Source: Tolypeutes matacus (taxonomy: Eukaryota > Chordata > Mammalia > Cingulata > Chlamyphoridae). From it: a stretch of DNA of 64,000 bases. Where the stretch lies: NCBI GenBank assembly GCA_026826555.1, contig JAKSZT010017954.1:1481336-1545335 (forward strand). Reading direction: 5' to 3'. The notes beneath the pieces are model-generated. The model was given only the letters and a program-made list of their open reading frames with translations. It was not told the DNA's origin and did not search any database. The number at the start of each line of letters is the position of its first letter. Position 1 is the stretch's first letter. Below are positions 10,833-21,744 of the stretch, one piece after another. The translations under genes were made by a program, and so were the position numbers.

Positions 10833-12060
10833 ATGAATTGGATTTTTAAAAAAGAATTTGGAACTGTTCACCTTTTCCTTAAGCAAACAATTCAGGCTGT
10901 GTTCCTGCCTTATCAATTGTCATGGGTTTCTTAATGGACTCTAGAGTCCTTTCTTTTCTTTTCTTTCTAGAAAAAGATTCTGATATTAAGATAGTACTAA
11001 TTTCTATATGGTTTTCAGTTTGCATAGAAAATAGAAATTTCTGTTTCATTAATGTTTGAAATTCTTAAATGCAGTTGAGCTGTTTCAGTTATAAGTGAAG
11101 ATAAATATATTCATTCATGTACTACACTACTTGGTACTTGAACAGAAATAGAAATGTTCAGGGTTAGTTCAAATGCTTGTGGCTTACCTTTGAGACTTTC
11201 TACTTTTTAACCAGACATTTAAAAATAATCATTATGCCTTCTAGGCCTTAAGTCAGAAAAGCTTTCAGAGCTTGACTTTGAAATGATGAAAAAAAGTCAT
11301 TTCTATTTTCTGTTGTTCGAGTTTCTCAGAGTGATTTTATTTTAGTTAAAAGGCCAGAAGGGCCATTTTATGGCTTTCTGAAGAAGTTTGCTTTATTTGA
11401 TCATTTTCCCCCTCTCTTCTCCTCACCCTTGATCAGCACGTTAACAATATTCTCAATATAAAATATGTTTCTCAGGCCATCAAAACCATTGTGGCTCATC
11501 AGAAGAGAACTCGTCTCCCCCCTGGGAAACTTAATATAGTTTTCAGGAAGTCTGCAGCCTCTTTGGCCCCTTTGTGAAATAGAACATGTGTTATTGTCCA
11601 AAGGATAGTGGTGTACTTAAAAAATCAGAATTTAACATGCTCCGACTATGTTCTAAAAGGCAGGCTGTGCTTTATGAGTTTGAAAATCTCTTCTAACTCC
11701 CTCCTACCTAAGGTAGGGATTAAAAGTAATGAGAATTCTGTTTCATTTTTGTTTATTTTAAAGACATAGCTGATATTTTAAAAAGTGCCTTATTTTCATT
11801 GTAATATTTCTTTATCATCAGAGATGCTTTTTCTGCTTAGGTTACTCTGATGACCTTCCACAATTACAAAACAATGAACTTCATCTGGATTCACAAGGTG
11901 CCTCCTCTATTTCTGCATTTATTTCTAGAAACTGGGGAATGTTATCCATTCTTTCTGACAAGGTTTCAAGAATCTATCCCACTTTTAAAACTCAGCTCTC
12001 AGACCAGAGCCTCTGATGATTATTACAAGAACACTGGTCATAGATGAAAGAAACAGCCTT
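10040..12060. promoter_or_regulatory. AT-rich, repeat-poor candidate conserved non-coding block
   Basis: About 2 kb of AT-rich single-copy sequence contains almost no nameable transposon, apart from a simple repeat at 10785-10831. It is rich in short A/T cores such as CTTTAATTAAAAG (about 10027), ATAAATTAAAG (10208) and ATCAATTGTCATGG (10911). Such repeat depletion is typical of introns and deserts with regulatory constraint. This is inference from composition, since no alignment was possible. Confidence 0.35.
10785..10831. repeat. (TTTC)n/(TC)n simple repeat
   Basis: TTTC units run directly into an uninterrupted TC dinucleotide tract of about 31 bases. It is a polypyrimidine-polypurine tract with mirror symmetry, capable of triplex (H-DNA) formation in principle. 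Confidence 0.97.
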
Positions 12061-12959
12061 CCCTGTAGCCTGCCTTAGGTGAGAAGCACGTCTTACGGTT
12101 TTTGAAAAGGTTTCTTCTCCACTCCGTCCACCACTTTCTCTCCCTCTCTCCCTCTCTCCCTGTCTCTGGACTCAGAGGCCCTGTTGTTATGAGACTTGCG
12201 GTTGTGTCCCAGAAAGCGTTTCCACCAAGGGGAAGGTGCAGTGCCAGAAGCTGGGAGAAAGGAAAAGGGAGGTGTTTATCACCCCAAAGACGCCTTCCAA
12301 CTTTTATTATTAACTCCTTTTCCAAAGTAAACTCTCAGTAAGTTCTGGCCAAAGTATAGTTGGGTTTGCTGTGTTCTCCAGGAGCAGAGGCAGACACAGC
12401 TCACTCCTGGGCGAGGAGGAGGCGTTTACTCAGTTAGGTGGAGATCTTCTGAATCTGAAGGACAGCTGCTGCTGGGACTTGGGGACTGTGGGGGCATGAG
12501 CGAGGACCTGTGTTAGCCCTGTCACGATTCTGTGCAGTGCTGCCAACGCGTTGGCACCCGCCGTGGGCGAGGCACTCCTGGCCCAGCCCAGGAGACTGGA
12601 GCTGCAATCCCGTTTCAGTAGAGAGTGGTAGACGAGCACATGGAGGGAGGGGTGTCCTGTGGACATTTGGAGCAAAAAGAAAGGGTTCTGGGGGGTGTGC
12701 AGGAGCCCTGACCCGGTCGGGCACCGTAGTGAGGCTCCTGCCCCTGTGCGTAGGGCCATGAGAGTTGCTGAAGAACAAGGACTTTATTCTGTCTGAGGCC
12801 CTGCCGAGGGTTTGGAGGGTTCAGGGCTGGGAGTGACACAACTGGGTGGGTGCTGGAGGCTGTGGTGTGGAGCAGGCAACACGGGCAGAGCCACATCAGC
12901 GTGAAGGCTGTTAGAATGGACTCAGTGAGAAATGGCATGTTCTGGAAATTGGGGTGCGG
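12061..12959. other. Unique GC-richer sequence
   Basis: A pyrimidine-rich CTCTCCCTCTCTCC patch lies at about 12140-12160. Overlapping frames on both strands at 12430-12940 look like chance frames. No gene was recognised. Confidence 0.5.
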
Positions 12960-13130
12960 CGGTCAGTATTCATTCCACAAATGTTTATTGTGCCAGGTAC
13001 CAATCTGGTCCCTGAGGATGCAGCAGTGAACAGAACATCAAAACTCCCTGCCCTCGTGGGCTTACATTCTAGTGGGGCAGGCAGCCAGCAAGCCAGAAGA
13101 TAAGGAGAGCCTTGCTGGCTTTGTGAGGAT
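12960..13130 (-). mobile_element. L2 LINE 3' end, antisense
   Basis: ATTCATTCCACAAATGTTTATTGTGCCAGG, GAGGATGCAGCAGTGAACAGAAC and CTCGTGGGCTTACATTCTAGTGGGG are the standard landmarks of the L2 3' end read in reverse. It is well preserved for an L2. Confidence 0.9.
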
Positions 13131-13254
13131 TTCCTGCGGCCCTAGCCTGGGTGCCTTTGAAATGATAGAGAACCAATTATTTAGCGCCATTAAATTGGGG
13201 TCACGCCTCTCAGAATTTAATGGTTAAGAAATCAACATTGTTTCCAGTCATGAG

Positions 13255-13425
13255 AGAGCCACTTTACCTCAGGATTTTCCCAACTTAGCCAATCATAAAA
13301 ATCTCCTGGGTGGATGCTTGTTAAAAATGTTCTTCTGGGCCCCGCCCTAGATGGATTGAGACAGTCTCCCAGGGAGGGCCTGGGGACCTGCATGTGGAAC
13401 AAGCAAAGGGGGCCGTCTGGGGAGC
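13255..13425. mobile_element. MER5-type hAT DNA transposon relic
   Basis: AAAAATCTCCTGGGTGGATGCTTGTTAAAAA, GGGCCCCGCCCTAGA, and GGCCTGGGGACCTGCATGTGGAACAAGC match the internal order of the short non-autonomous hAT-Charlie family MER5. There is no coding capacity, and the terminal repeats are degraded. Confidence 0.8.
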
Positions 13426-13734
13426 CGCAGAGCCTACTGTGTCTCCTCCCAGCCACCTTGCCCGCTCTCCCTCTTGCTCACCGGTCAGGTTGTGACTTTT
13501 TGTTTCTCCATATGTTGATTTAGGATGTCTCCCCCTGTGGGGCAGGAGAAAACCAGGGCTGTGGTTTGCATTTCTCTCCCTCCCCCACGGGGTTGAGCTT
13601 GGGGAGGGGTGGGGTGAGGCAGTGAGTTTGCACGGAAAAGCACTTTATGAAAGAAGTGAGTGCCATTGTTCCTGGAGGCTGGCTGGGAGAGATCAGTGGG
13701 TTTAGGAAGGCCTAGTGAGAACTAACATGGTCAT

Positions 13735-13880
13735 GAATGTGTAGACCTACAGCCTCAGGGTTATCTAGCCCAGTCTCCTATACTTGAGGAAACTGAGGTC
13801 CGAGGTCCGGGACGCGTCTGAGGCCTCACAGCAAGCAGTACAGAGCAGAGCTGAGCTTTGGCTCAGGCTAGGGTTTTCAG
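13735..13880 (-). repeat. MIR-family SINE relic, antisense
   Basis: TTGAGGAAACTGAGGTCCGAGG followed by GAGGCCTCACAGCAAGCAG is the MIR core in reverse. An upstream TATCTAGCCCAGTCTCC fits the MIR/MIR3 group. Confidence 0.75.
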
Positions 13881-14189
13881 AGTTTCTCAGATGCCCGAGC
13901 CCCTGGCAGTGGGGTGCTGAGAGGGCTGTGGGGTGCCCTGGCAGGAGTGGGAGCCACAGTCTGGGACCCTTCCCGCCTCATCTCTCGGCCTGAGGGACTG
14001 TAGGCAAGCTGCGATGTAGAGACAACGTCTGCCACCAGCGGTGTGACGCAGCTTAAAATCCTGTCTATGAGGCCCACACCCCACAGGAGAATTTAGTGCT
14101 AGTGGTTTCTCTCGTGCTCTTTGTGCAGTACCTTGAGGGGTGTGTGTGTATGTTGCATGAATTAAAAGCAATTTTACAAGCAGGAAGTG

Positions 14190-14430
14190 TGCCTATAATA
14201 ATAATCGAAGCTGACACTTGGAGCTGACAACAGCCTGCCAAGCATGGGCTTCCCATGTGGGTTTTCCACCCTTTTCACAACAACCTCCGAGTTGTTCGAT
14301 GTTACAGAGGAAGAGATGGAGGCTTAATGTCCCTGTGGCTGCCCATGGGCAGAGCAGATGGAGGCCTGAAGTCCCTGCAGCTGCCCAGCTGGGAGGTGGC
14401 AGAGCCTGGTTGAGCGCAGGCAGCCTGGCC
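14190..14430 (-). repeat. MIR SINE relic, antisense
   Basis: GAAGCTGACACTTGGAGCTGAC, CACCCTTTTCACAACAACCTCC, TTACAGAGGAAGAGATGGAGGC and the following CTGCCCAGCTGGGAGGTGGCAGAG follow an antisense MIR. The middle appears to contain a short internal duplication of GCAG(A/C)TGGAGGCCTGAAGTCCC-like sequence. Confidence 0.65.
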
Positions 14431-14829
14431 CCAAGCCCTGCGCTTACCTCTCCACTCTGCTGCCCTCAAAGCTGCCAAGCTAAGCAAGGGCCCAGTTTTT
14501 CCCATTCATGATATTAGTGATTTCCTACTTATTCACTTCGGCATCACCACCACTACCTAGCAGGTTCAGGGGTGTGGGCACCTTTTTTTTTAATATATAT
14601 ATATAAAATGGGAGAAAATCTTAAAATGAGAAAATCCTGTTCACTGGTCTCTTACTCTTATTGCCACTCCCCCCCACCCCCACCGCCACCCCCCGCAAGG
14701 GTGTATAATTGACTTATACTGGTGCTCACCTTGGCCTAGCTACTCAGGGACCTTTAAGATGTCCATCAGTGAGAAAGGTTGAGATCCGTGTTTTTCTAGC
14801 ACTGGAATAAAGGATACCGGTATAAAATC
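14431..14829. other. Unique sequence with AT and poly-C patches
   Basis: Contains a T8 run with an ATATATATATA patch at about 14583-14606 and a C/A-rich patch at about 14667-14696. No gene was found. Confidence 0.5.
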
Positions 14830-15180
14830 AGTTCCTCCTTTGGGGAGAGACTTTTTAAAAGCCATATTTAGACGGTATAATTCACTCTTTTCTGGTCTGC
14901 TTCTATGAATTTTGACTAACTCAATCCAGGGTAGTTGCCACCACAACTCCCTAAAATTCTTCTGTGCTTCTTGCAGCCAGCCCCTTGCCCCACCCCCGCA
15001 TGGCAATCGCTAACCTGTTTACTGCTCCTGTAATTTTGCTTTTCCAGCTTTGGAGTCTGGCTTCTTTCATTTAGCAGAATGCATCTGAAATTCAGCCATG
15101 TTGTTGCATGTATCCGTGGTTCCTTCCCTTTTTTTTTTTTTTCTGAGAGCATTCTATTGTGTGGTTATACCACAGAGGGG
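14830..15180 (-). mobile_element. L1 LINE 3' fragment, antisense
   Basis: TTTAGACGGTATAATTCACTC, CAGCCAGCCCCTTGCCCC, TTTCATTTAGCAGAATGCATC, and GCATTCTATTGTGTGGTTATACCACAG are reverse-oriented L1M 3' landmarks. A T run lies at about 15128-15142. Confidence 0.75.
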
Positions 15181-15926
15181 AGAGAGGGGTAAAAACTGGT
15201 CAGGCTGTGTGTCTCTCAGGAGCCCCTGTAGCTGGTCTCCTGGGACGTTTAAAGCTGTCCGCAGCCTCACACCCACTCCTACCTGACTGGTTTAGTAGGG
15301 AGCTGGGTAAATGGACGCTCCATCCTCACCAAGCATGCTTTTGTGCGCTGCCATTTCTCCTCTGTCTGCAGAGGAGTTTCTGAACCAGTGGTCTTTGTTG
15401 GAGAAGGAGAATTTGGAATTGGTAAAGCCACCCAATTTGTGGTCTTCTGTCACAAGGGAGAAAAAAATTGGACCGCTGTTGGAAATAGAAGCAGACCCAC
15501 AGAGACGCTCCCCCAAGGCTGTAGGTGCCGCTGGTGACTGAGGTGACGGCCAAGGCCAGGCTGGGGCCTGCCTTGGGCACACAGGTGTGGCGAGGCCGGG
15601 CCCCATCTCACCCCCTCCATTCTCTGAATTGCAGATTCTCTTCTCAAAGTCTTGATTTGTTATTTAATTCCTCGAGCCTTTAACTCTCCATGTGAATGTG
15701 ATTTTGTAAGCTCTGAGAAGGTAAGAGCAACGCCTTGGGTCCTTCTAAAATACTTGGTTGAGCACATGATTATTTAGTACCTGTTTGTGGCTTGGCTGAA
15801 CGATCACATGCTGTCATGCAGATGGCCTGTGAAGGATCCATGCCCAGCCTGGTGCAGGGATGCCCCTAAATCGTAGTGCAGTCATGGCTGGGTGGGGCTC
15901 AGCTGTCAGTTGCCCACCCTGTCACA
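15181..15926. other. Unique sequence, no gene accepted
   Basis: A pyrimidine tract ending in CAG at about 15344-15370 followed by an open frame resembles a splice acceptor. The frame has no recognisable domain and no convincing donor, so it is not called. Confidence 0.45.
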
Positions 15927-15961
15927 TTGTGATTTTAAGTAAACCATTTCTAATCAAAGAA
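15927..15961 (+). repeat. 35-bp dispersed direct repeat, copy 1
   Basis: These 35 bases recur without a single difference at 19033-19067, in the same orientation and 3.1 kb away. Flanking bases on both sides are unrelated between the two sites. Copy 1 lies at the edge of an antisense MIR, and part of it (AACCATTTCTAATCAAAGAA) can be read as diverged MIR, so copy 1 is the likelier source. Confidence 0.95.
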
Positions 15962-16045
15962 GGAGAAAACCAAGGCCCAGAGAGGGACAATGACTTTCCC
16001 AGAGTCACACAGGTCCAGTAGAAGGACTGAGGCTCAGGCAGTTCT
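15945..16045 (-). repeat. MIR SINE relic, antisense
   Basis: GGAGAAAACCAAGGCCCAGAG, AATGACTTTCCCAGAGTCACACAGG, then GGACTGAGGCTCAGGCAG match the MIR core in reverse order. Its left part overlaps the 35-bp dispersed repeat. Confidence 0.8.
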
Positions 16046-16600
16046 TTGGGGTGCTTCCCCAGGGACCCCTCGCTGTCCTGGGAGAACGGGCCAAGGTGAC
16101 CCATGGGAATGGTCTGCTCTCTGCCCTATAATAAACAGCTGTTCACATCTCACTTTCATACTGTAATTCTGCCTGTCAGGAGGAAAAGGGCAGTGTGCCA
16201 TGCTTCCTCGAGGCAGGTGGCTCTTTTTAAAGCTGGGGCTTGTTGTTGCCGATCTGACCTCGTTTCCATGGAGGCAGCTGCTGGGCAGCTTGTTCCTATT
16301 GCCCTGGGCTTTGGTGGAGCCTCAACCCTCCATGGGAGAGGGTACCTGACCAGCCCTGCCAGAGTCTCCCTCCCGCTTAGCTTTCTGTTATAGGAGTTTA
16401 ATTTGAAGGCAAAGCCAGGTAATTGCTGGTCCCAACCTGCCCTTTCCCAGGAACTTGCATAGTGGTGGCCTTTCTCGTTGCTGGGGGACACCTCTTTTGT
16501 GGCTCTGCTCAGTGGCGTGGGTGGAAGGGGACTTCACGTAGAGGTAGAGAGTGAGTATCGACTTTCCTCATTGTTCATGGAAAATCGCAAATGTGAAGAT
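16046..16600. other. Unique sequence
   Basis: GC-mixed single-copy sequence with short frames on both strands at 16103-16491. No repeat or gene was identified. Confidence 0.5.
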
Positions 16601-16615
16601 AGGACAGGTATTTAT

Positions 16616-16650
<35 letters not shown>

Positions 16651-16740
16651 ATCTATCTAATCTATCTAATCTATCTATCTAATCTATCTAGTCGACTCTG
16701 AACCTCTTGAGCCACATCCATTTCCCAGGACAGGTATTTA
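16601..16740 (-). mobile_element. DAS-type SINE remnant replaced by a (TCTA)n microsatellite
   Basis: A perfect 14-bp direct repeat, AGGACAGGTATTTA (16601-16614 and 16727-16740), brackets this block. The right inner end, CTCTTGAGCCACATCCATTTCCC, matches the reversed 5' head of the DAS SINE at 7507-7990, which reads GAGCCACATCCGCCTCCC. Almost everything between is TCTA tandem array at 16615-16690. The insertion is therefore a SINE whose body has been lost or overwritten by the microsatellite. Confidence 0.85.
16615..16690. repeat. (TCTA)n microsatellite
   Basis: About 76 bases of TCTA units lie here, with phase-breaking AATCTATCTA steps in the right half. It is probably length-polymorphic. 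Confidence 0.97.
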
Positions 16741-18649
16741 GCATCTTTGTTTTGACCTGGGAAGGGAACTCTTCAAAAAAAACCAAAATATATCAATGGA
16801 ATCTATTTCTTGAAATTAATTCCATCAAGCTCCTGAATTTCTTTCTTGCTGAGACTGCAGTTTGGCAGTTGCAGTTTGATAACCCGATTGTGAGAGTAGG
16901 TTGGTCTCCTCTCTTGTGCAGTAGTTTTCAATGTCCTGGCATTCCTGAGCTCAATCTGTTTCATTTCATGCTGGGATCGCAGCTCGGTAATGAAGTCTTT
17001 ATTATATTAACTAGTCAACAGATACATCCTTTGAAGAATTCTGAGTTTTAATTACCCCACTTAAGCCTTTGGACACAGTGGTTCTGAGGAGGCATTTTGC
17101 TTTGCTAAATTCCAGATCCTTCGGCAAACCTCGGAAGACTAGAAAATGGTACTAACAACTTGTTAGATCACAGGAGCGGGAAGAGTCGTCGATACCCCAC
17201 CCCCACCCCATTTTAAGTCCTTTCAGGCTGCAGTGTAACTGCAGTCTTGTCGAACATGCCAGTGCACTTTTTTCCCCGGGTCTGTTTTTGCATTCGTTTG
17301 GGTAGAAACGTACCGACCTTCTGTTTCAGTAGGTGGAGAAAGATGTTTAAATCCTAGAAGCACCACTTACCTACCTTTTTAGGGTATTGCAGGTTTAGCT
17401 TAGAGGACTGGAGGACTTCCAAAAAAGTATGACTCAGGGAGAAAAAGACTACTCCCACAGCTAAAAGGGCGGAGGCTCACGGCCGGACAGGAAAATTCCC
17501 AGCCGGGAAAGTGCCTGTCTGCAACACAGACACATTGGGTCATGGGTTTGCTTTCACAGAATAAGTGAAACGGAACAAAAGTTCTTTGAATTCTCATTCC
17601 AAGAGGCCCAGTTTCTGCAGGTGTGTCTTTCAATCTTAACCTTGTATTCAGTATTATTTCAAATGATTTTCATTTTAGGCGGTGTCGACTCCAAACTGAA
17701 TAGTTGGCTAAAAAAGGGAGACATTCTGTCACCCATCCCTCTACCAACTGCTTGTCTTAGGGCCGCAAGCGAGAGATGTCATTCCCTACGAGACCCTCTC
17801 GCTGCCCAGTTTTTTCACCCCTGCCGTTATGTCTCCTATACCTATTAGCAGCTGCCCGTGCACCCTGGCCCTCTGAGGGAGGGCAGCTCCCCTCCCCACC
17901 CCCCTACTGCCCCGAGTGTGTCCTCTGGCTCTCGGTGCCTGGGAAATCTCTCAGCTTCTGAGCCTCAGTTAACTTGGATGGGAATCACTCCTCCTTAGGA
18001 TGACTGTGATTCAGCCCCGGAGGCCATGTGTCCTCCCATGTAGCTTAGTGAGCTGCACACTGGTGCCTGGTAAATAGTGCTCCCCTCCCCAGCCTGGTGA
18101 GTGCTCAGAAGAGTAAGTAGAGTAACAAGGGGGTAGTAAGTTCTTAACGAGCAATTCTTTCCTGCACGGTTGAGGCTGGCCTCAGCCCTTTTCTGGGCCC
18201 TGTCTTAGGGCTGTTCTTTCAGTGTTAGGTGTCTGTGCAGGCTGCAGAGAGAGGAGCCTAGCACACAGGTGTCAGCAAAAAAGGTGAAGCTGGGGCCAGA
18301 GGTAGGGTGGGAGCAGTGCCCCTTAACAGTAGGAATTGTTGGTTAAAAAAAAACAACACAAAAACCAGTCATTAAATTTGTGGGTATCTTTTGGACTTCA
18401 GAGGTTCAGAATATAATTTTCTTCTGGACCATACACACAGCTTAACTCCTGCAGCATAGGCCCTCAAGAAATGTGGTTAAATCAATGAAAAATAGCTGGC
18501 GCTCCTCTTGTTGATGCTTGTGCAGTTGCACAGAGCTAGACCTAATGGCAGCTTCTGGTTGGTTCTATTTCTGTTGTACTTAGATATGCGTGTCTTGTCC
18601 TGCAGTGATGTGTGGACTGTGTCTACCTTTAAAAGCTCATCTTTGCTTT
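16741..18649. other. Unique sequence, no gene recognised
   Basis: Moderately AT-rich to 17060, GC-richer afterwards. Only short frames without domain character are present (for example 114 codons at 16707-17051, which crosses the SINE edge). Confidence 0.5.
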
Positions 18650-18960
18650 TTAAAATAGGAAAAAAAAAAAAAAACACATCTTTTTTCCCCCATTACTAAG
18701 ATAATATGGGCTAATTGAAAAACACTCAATTAATGAAGGGGAAAAAAGTCACTCCAAATTCTGCCATCCCGCGGTAAACCATGGTTAACATTTGCAAACT
18801 CCCAGGATCAGTTCTGGTCAATAAATCTTGAGAGGCACTTCCTGTGCGCCGGGGCTCTGGGAGCACATGGAGCCTGCTCCTTCGTAAGCACCCATCTTTG
18901 CCTGTGTGTGTGGACATCCGCCCTGGTCAGCATGGTGGCCTAGCTGGTGTTCTCACAGCT
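18650..18960 (-). mobile_element. L1 LINE 3' end, antisense
   Basis: An A/T-rich start (A14 at about 18660) leads into CATTACTAAGATAATATGGGC, AAAAAAGTCACTCCAAATTCTGCC, then GTAAACCATGGTTAACATTTGC, the reverse order of an old L1 3' untranslated region. Confidence 0.7.
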
Positions 18961-19032
18961 GCATGGTGTGGCAAGTGCTTGGCTCGCCCTGACTGAGCTG
19001 GCCACTTCCTGATGAATGGAAACAGAGATTGC
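18961..19032. other. Unique flank of the 35-bp repeat
   Basis: Single-copy sequence that shares nothing with the corresponding flank of the other 35-bp copy at 15.9 kb. Confidence 0.5.
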
Positions 19033-19067
19033 TTGTGATTTTAAGTAAACCATTTCTAATCAAAGAA
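19033..19067 (+). repeat. 35-bp dispersed direct repeat, copy 2
   Basis: Identical over 35 bases to 15927-15961. Here the flanks (AACAGAGATTGC on the left, TGTGACAGCTCGAG on the right) are not MIR-like, so this copy looks like the inserted one. No target-site duplication or poly(A) is visible, arguing against retrotransposition. Confidence 0.95.
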
Positions 19068-21414
19068 TGTGACAGCTCGAGTGACGTACCAGTTCTTGCC
19101 AAACTCCATTTGTGCAGTGACTCAGGAAACAAAGCTGCTGCTTCCTTCAGTTGACTGGACTCAGCCATTCCCAGGGTTGGGTGGCCCAGGCCTGGCGAGC
19201 AGGTCCTTGATGGAGCAGGTACCAGGTCGTCAGAAGCATGGGTGGGGGCTCCGTCCCTGCAGAGAGGGACTGCCCAGCCTCCCCCACGCCACCCTCCTGG
19301 CTCCTCCCAGGCACACGCCGCAGAGGAGGGGTCTGTGAAGGAGGAGGGCCCTGGGGGAGAGGCCGGCAGAGTTAGAGGGGGAGGCCTCGGCCTGCCCGGC
19401 TGCAGCACCCGGCTCTTCACCTGTGCCACTGTTCCTGCTTTTCCCGAGGAGGATCTATTTCAAGTTTGTGAATTTCAAGTTTATGGCGTTAAAAAAAAAG
19501 CAATGTGCCCCTGGCAGCCGGCAGTCTCCATGCTGTTCCATAAACACTCCTGCTGGAGGTGGGCAGTGACCGGCATGATAGGTTTGTCCCCACAGGCTGG
19601 GGACCCCAGGAAGACGGGCCAGGTGGGCAGGTGGACAGCAGAGGTGAGAGTGACAGCCCTCTGCTCTCCACCGGCCGAGACTGTTGACCCCCCCACCCCT
19701 CCCACTCTCATGGGAGGGAAACGGACCAAAGAGGTGAAACGACCAAGTCGGGCCTGGAATCTGGGTCCCTGAGTCTTTCTGCCGAGCACCTGCTGGGGAC
19801 GCAGTCTCCGGACAATCCCCCAGCAGTCTTTGTAGGTGGCACCCTGTCTGCTTCTCAGCGATTCTGGCTTTGGTCTTTCCCCAAATCCCATGCCTGTTGG
19901 CTGATGTGCTTCCTCCCTGGGGGTCCACTGGCCCACAGCAGTGCCCTCGGCCTGCCTGGAGAGCAATTGGGAATGTCCAGGTGGCACCTGGGAGAGCCGG
20001 AGCCCCCCTGATGGCCATGCTCCTGTCTGCCAGCTCCGTACCTTTTGGTGTTAGGTCCTTGGGCCTCTCTTCTGAAGGCAGGAGCTCCTGTTTGGCCTGG
20101 AGAGGAGTGCAAGGGTGGGGACCAGCCCTGCCTCTTCAGATACCCCGACTTCAGACCTAGGGCCACAAAAAGGAGGGAGCCTGGAAGCATTACACGATGA
20201 CTGTTTCCGGACTTCCCTTTCAGCACACAGTGGCCTGTGGGGCAGGGTGCGGGGTGTGTGCTGGGCAGCGGGAGGCCAGTCTGGGATCCCCTGCCACCAG
20301 GGGAGAGCTGTGGACTTGATGCAGCCTGCTCTGCCCAGGCACACGTGGTTCTGTGCGTTTAGCCTCGGGATACGTTTGCTTTCGACATGCCCACCAGCAC
20401 TTAGATACCAAGTCTAACCCACCGAAATCATTCAGGGCAACAGAGACTTTATTGCCAGCAAAGTAAAATAAATTAAAATGGTCATTAATAATTTTCAAAA
20501 ATTGTGAATAAATTCCCTCTCTGTTGCCTTTTGCAAATTATATCTACTGTTATTATTTGAAATGGCACAGGCACTTAAGGAGACCCCTCGCTGATGGGTG
20601 TCCTGTGCATCATGCGCTGTGCTGGGGACGCAGGTGACATGCTGGTGTTGGGGATGGCAGTGGGGCACCCCAGGTGGTCCAGGTGTGCGTCAGGAGAGCC
20701 CGATTCAGCCAGGGCTGTGGGTGCTGACGGGAGGGGGCACCTGGGTGAATGCAAGGAGTGAGGGCGGCACCTACAGGATTCTGAACATGGGGCTGCTGGC
20801 TGAGAAGGAGGAGTCGGAGGCCCCGTGTCCACCATCCTGAACTGTCCTCGCAGAGGGGCATGGTCTGGCACCAGGAAGTTGCGCCTGGGCTGGTGCCTTC
20901 ACTCCACCTCTGAGTCCGGGGAACTGGAAAGGATTGTGGCTCTGTCAACTGAGACTGGAAACAGCTGAGGTGAAAGGCTTGGTTTGGGAGTCAAGAGGGA
21001 AGTGTTTGCTAGTTTAAATAATGGGTTCTAGATGTTTCCCTGTGGGTCTGTGGCCAGGAGGGTGGCACTTAGGAGGGGGGGGTCAAAGGAGAGTCGTGGG
21101 ATGGAAGTCATGGTTGAAGCCAGTGGTTGGGGACGAGGAAGCCATGGCATTGTCTAGCATAAAGGTGTAGACAGGACTGACCTTTGACCTCCCCTCCAGA
21201 AGTGCCTGGTTAGTCAGGCTGAAGATCTCTGAGGGACTTGGGGAGGGGAGGCTCGCAAAAGGGAGGGGCAAGGCCAAGGGCCCAGGACCCAGGCTGGAGG
21301 CGGTGAGTGCTGGGCGGGCACTTGGAGAGATGGGCGGCCTGTGAGGAAACTCTACACATGCCCCTCTGGTTGTCTGAGGAGGCCTTGGCTCCCTTTCTAC
21401 CGAGAAGAGGGAAG
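19068..21414. other. GC-rich unique sequence, no gene recognised
   Basis: Many overlapping frames on both strands at 19240-20500 and 20575-20950 result from GC-rich composition. None has a recognisable domain or a convincing splice-bounded exon. At 20430-20575 there is a short AT-rich island (GTCATTAATAATTTTC) embedded in the GC-rich sequence that looks more constrained than its surroundings. Confidence 0.5.
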
Positions 21415-21485
21415 TGAAACCAAGAGAGGTTAAGCAACTTGCCCGGGGTCGCTCAGCTGAGTCCCAGCAGTTGCTGCTCACCCCA
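21415..21485 (-). repeat. MIR SINE fragment, antisense
   Basis: GAGAGGTTAAGCAACTTGCCC, GGGTCGCTCAGCTGAG is the most conserved MIR core in reverse. Flanking parts are no longer recognisable. Confidence 0.75.
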
Positions 21486-21744
21486 CACTGCCTCTTGGGC
21501 GGGCTGAGGGCAAGGGTCAAGTGAGAAAGAAGAGGCTGCACGGCACCAGGGCCAGTCTCTGCACAGGGAACCTCAGGCCTCGTTTTCCCGTGTTCAGCCA
21601 GGGAGGCCAGTGCTGGTGGGGGAGGAGCAGGAGAGCTGGTCTGAAGAGGGGAAAGCATTGACCAGCCCTTTTTTAGTGTTTTAGTGGCAGATTTAAAACG
21701 TGACTAACTTCACTCTGAAATAATCTCACCCTCCCAGGAATGAC

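Noticed and set aside
15311..15541. Possible exon after a pyrimidine tract ending in CAG
   Set aside because: The frame (EEFLNQWSLLEKEN) matches no family I know and no good donor site follows.
21083..21658. 191-codon minus-strand frame
   Set aside because: Proline/serine-rich composition from GC-rich sequence, crossing a MIR fragment. No domain.
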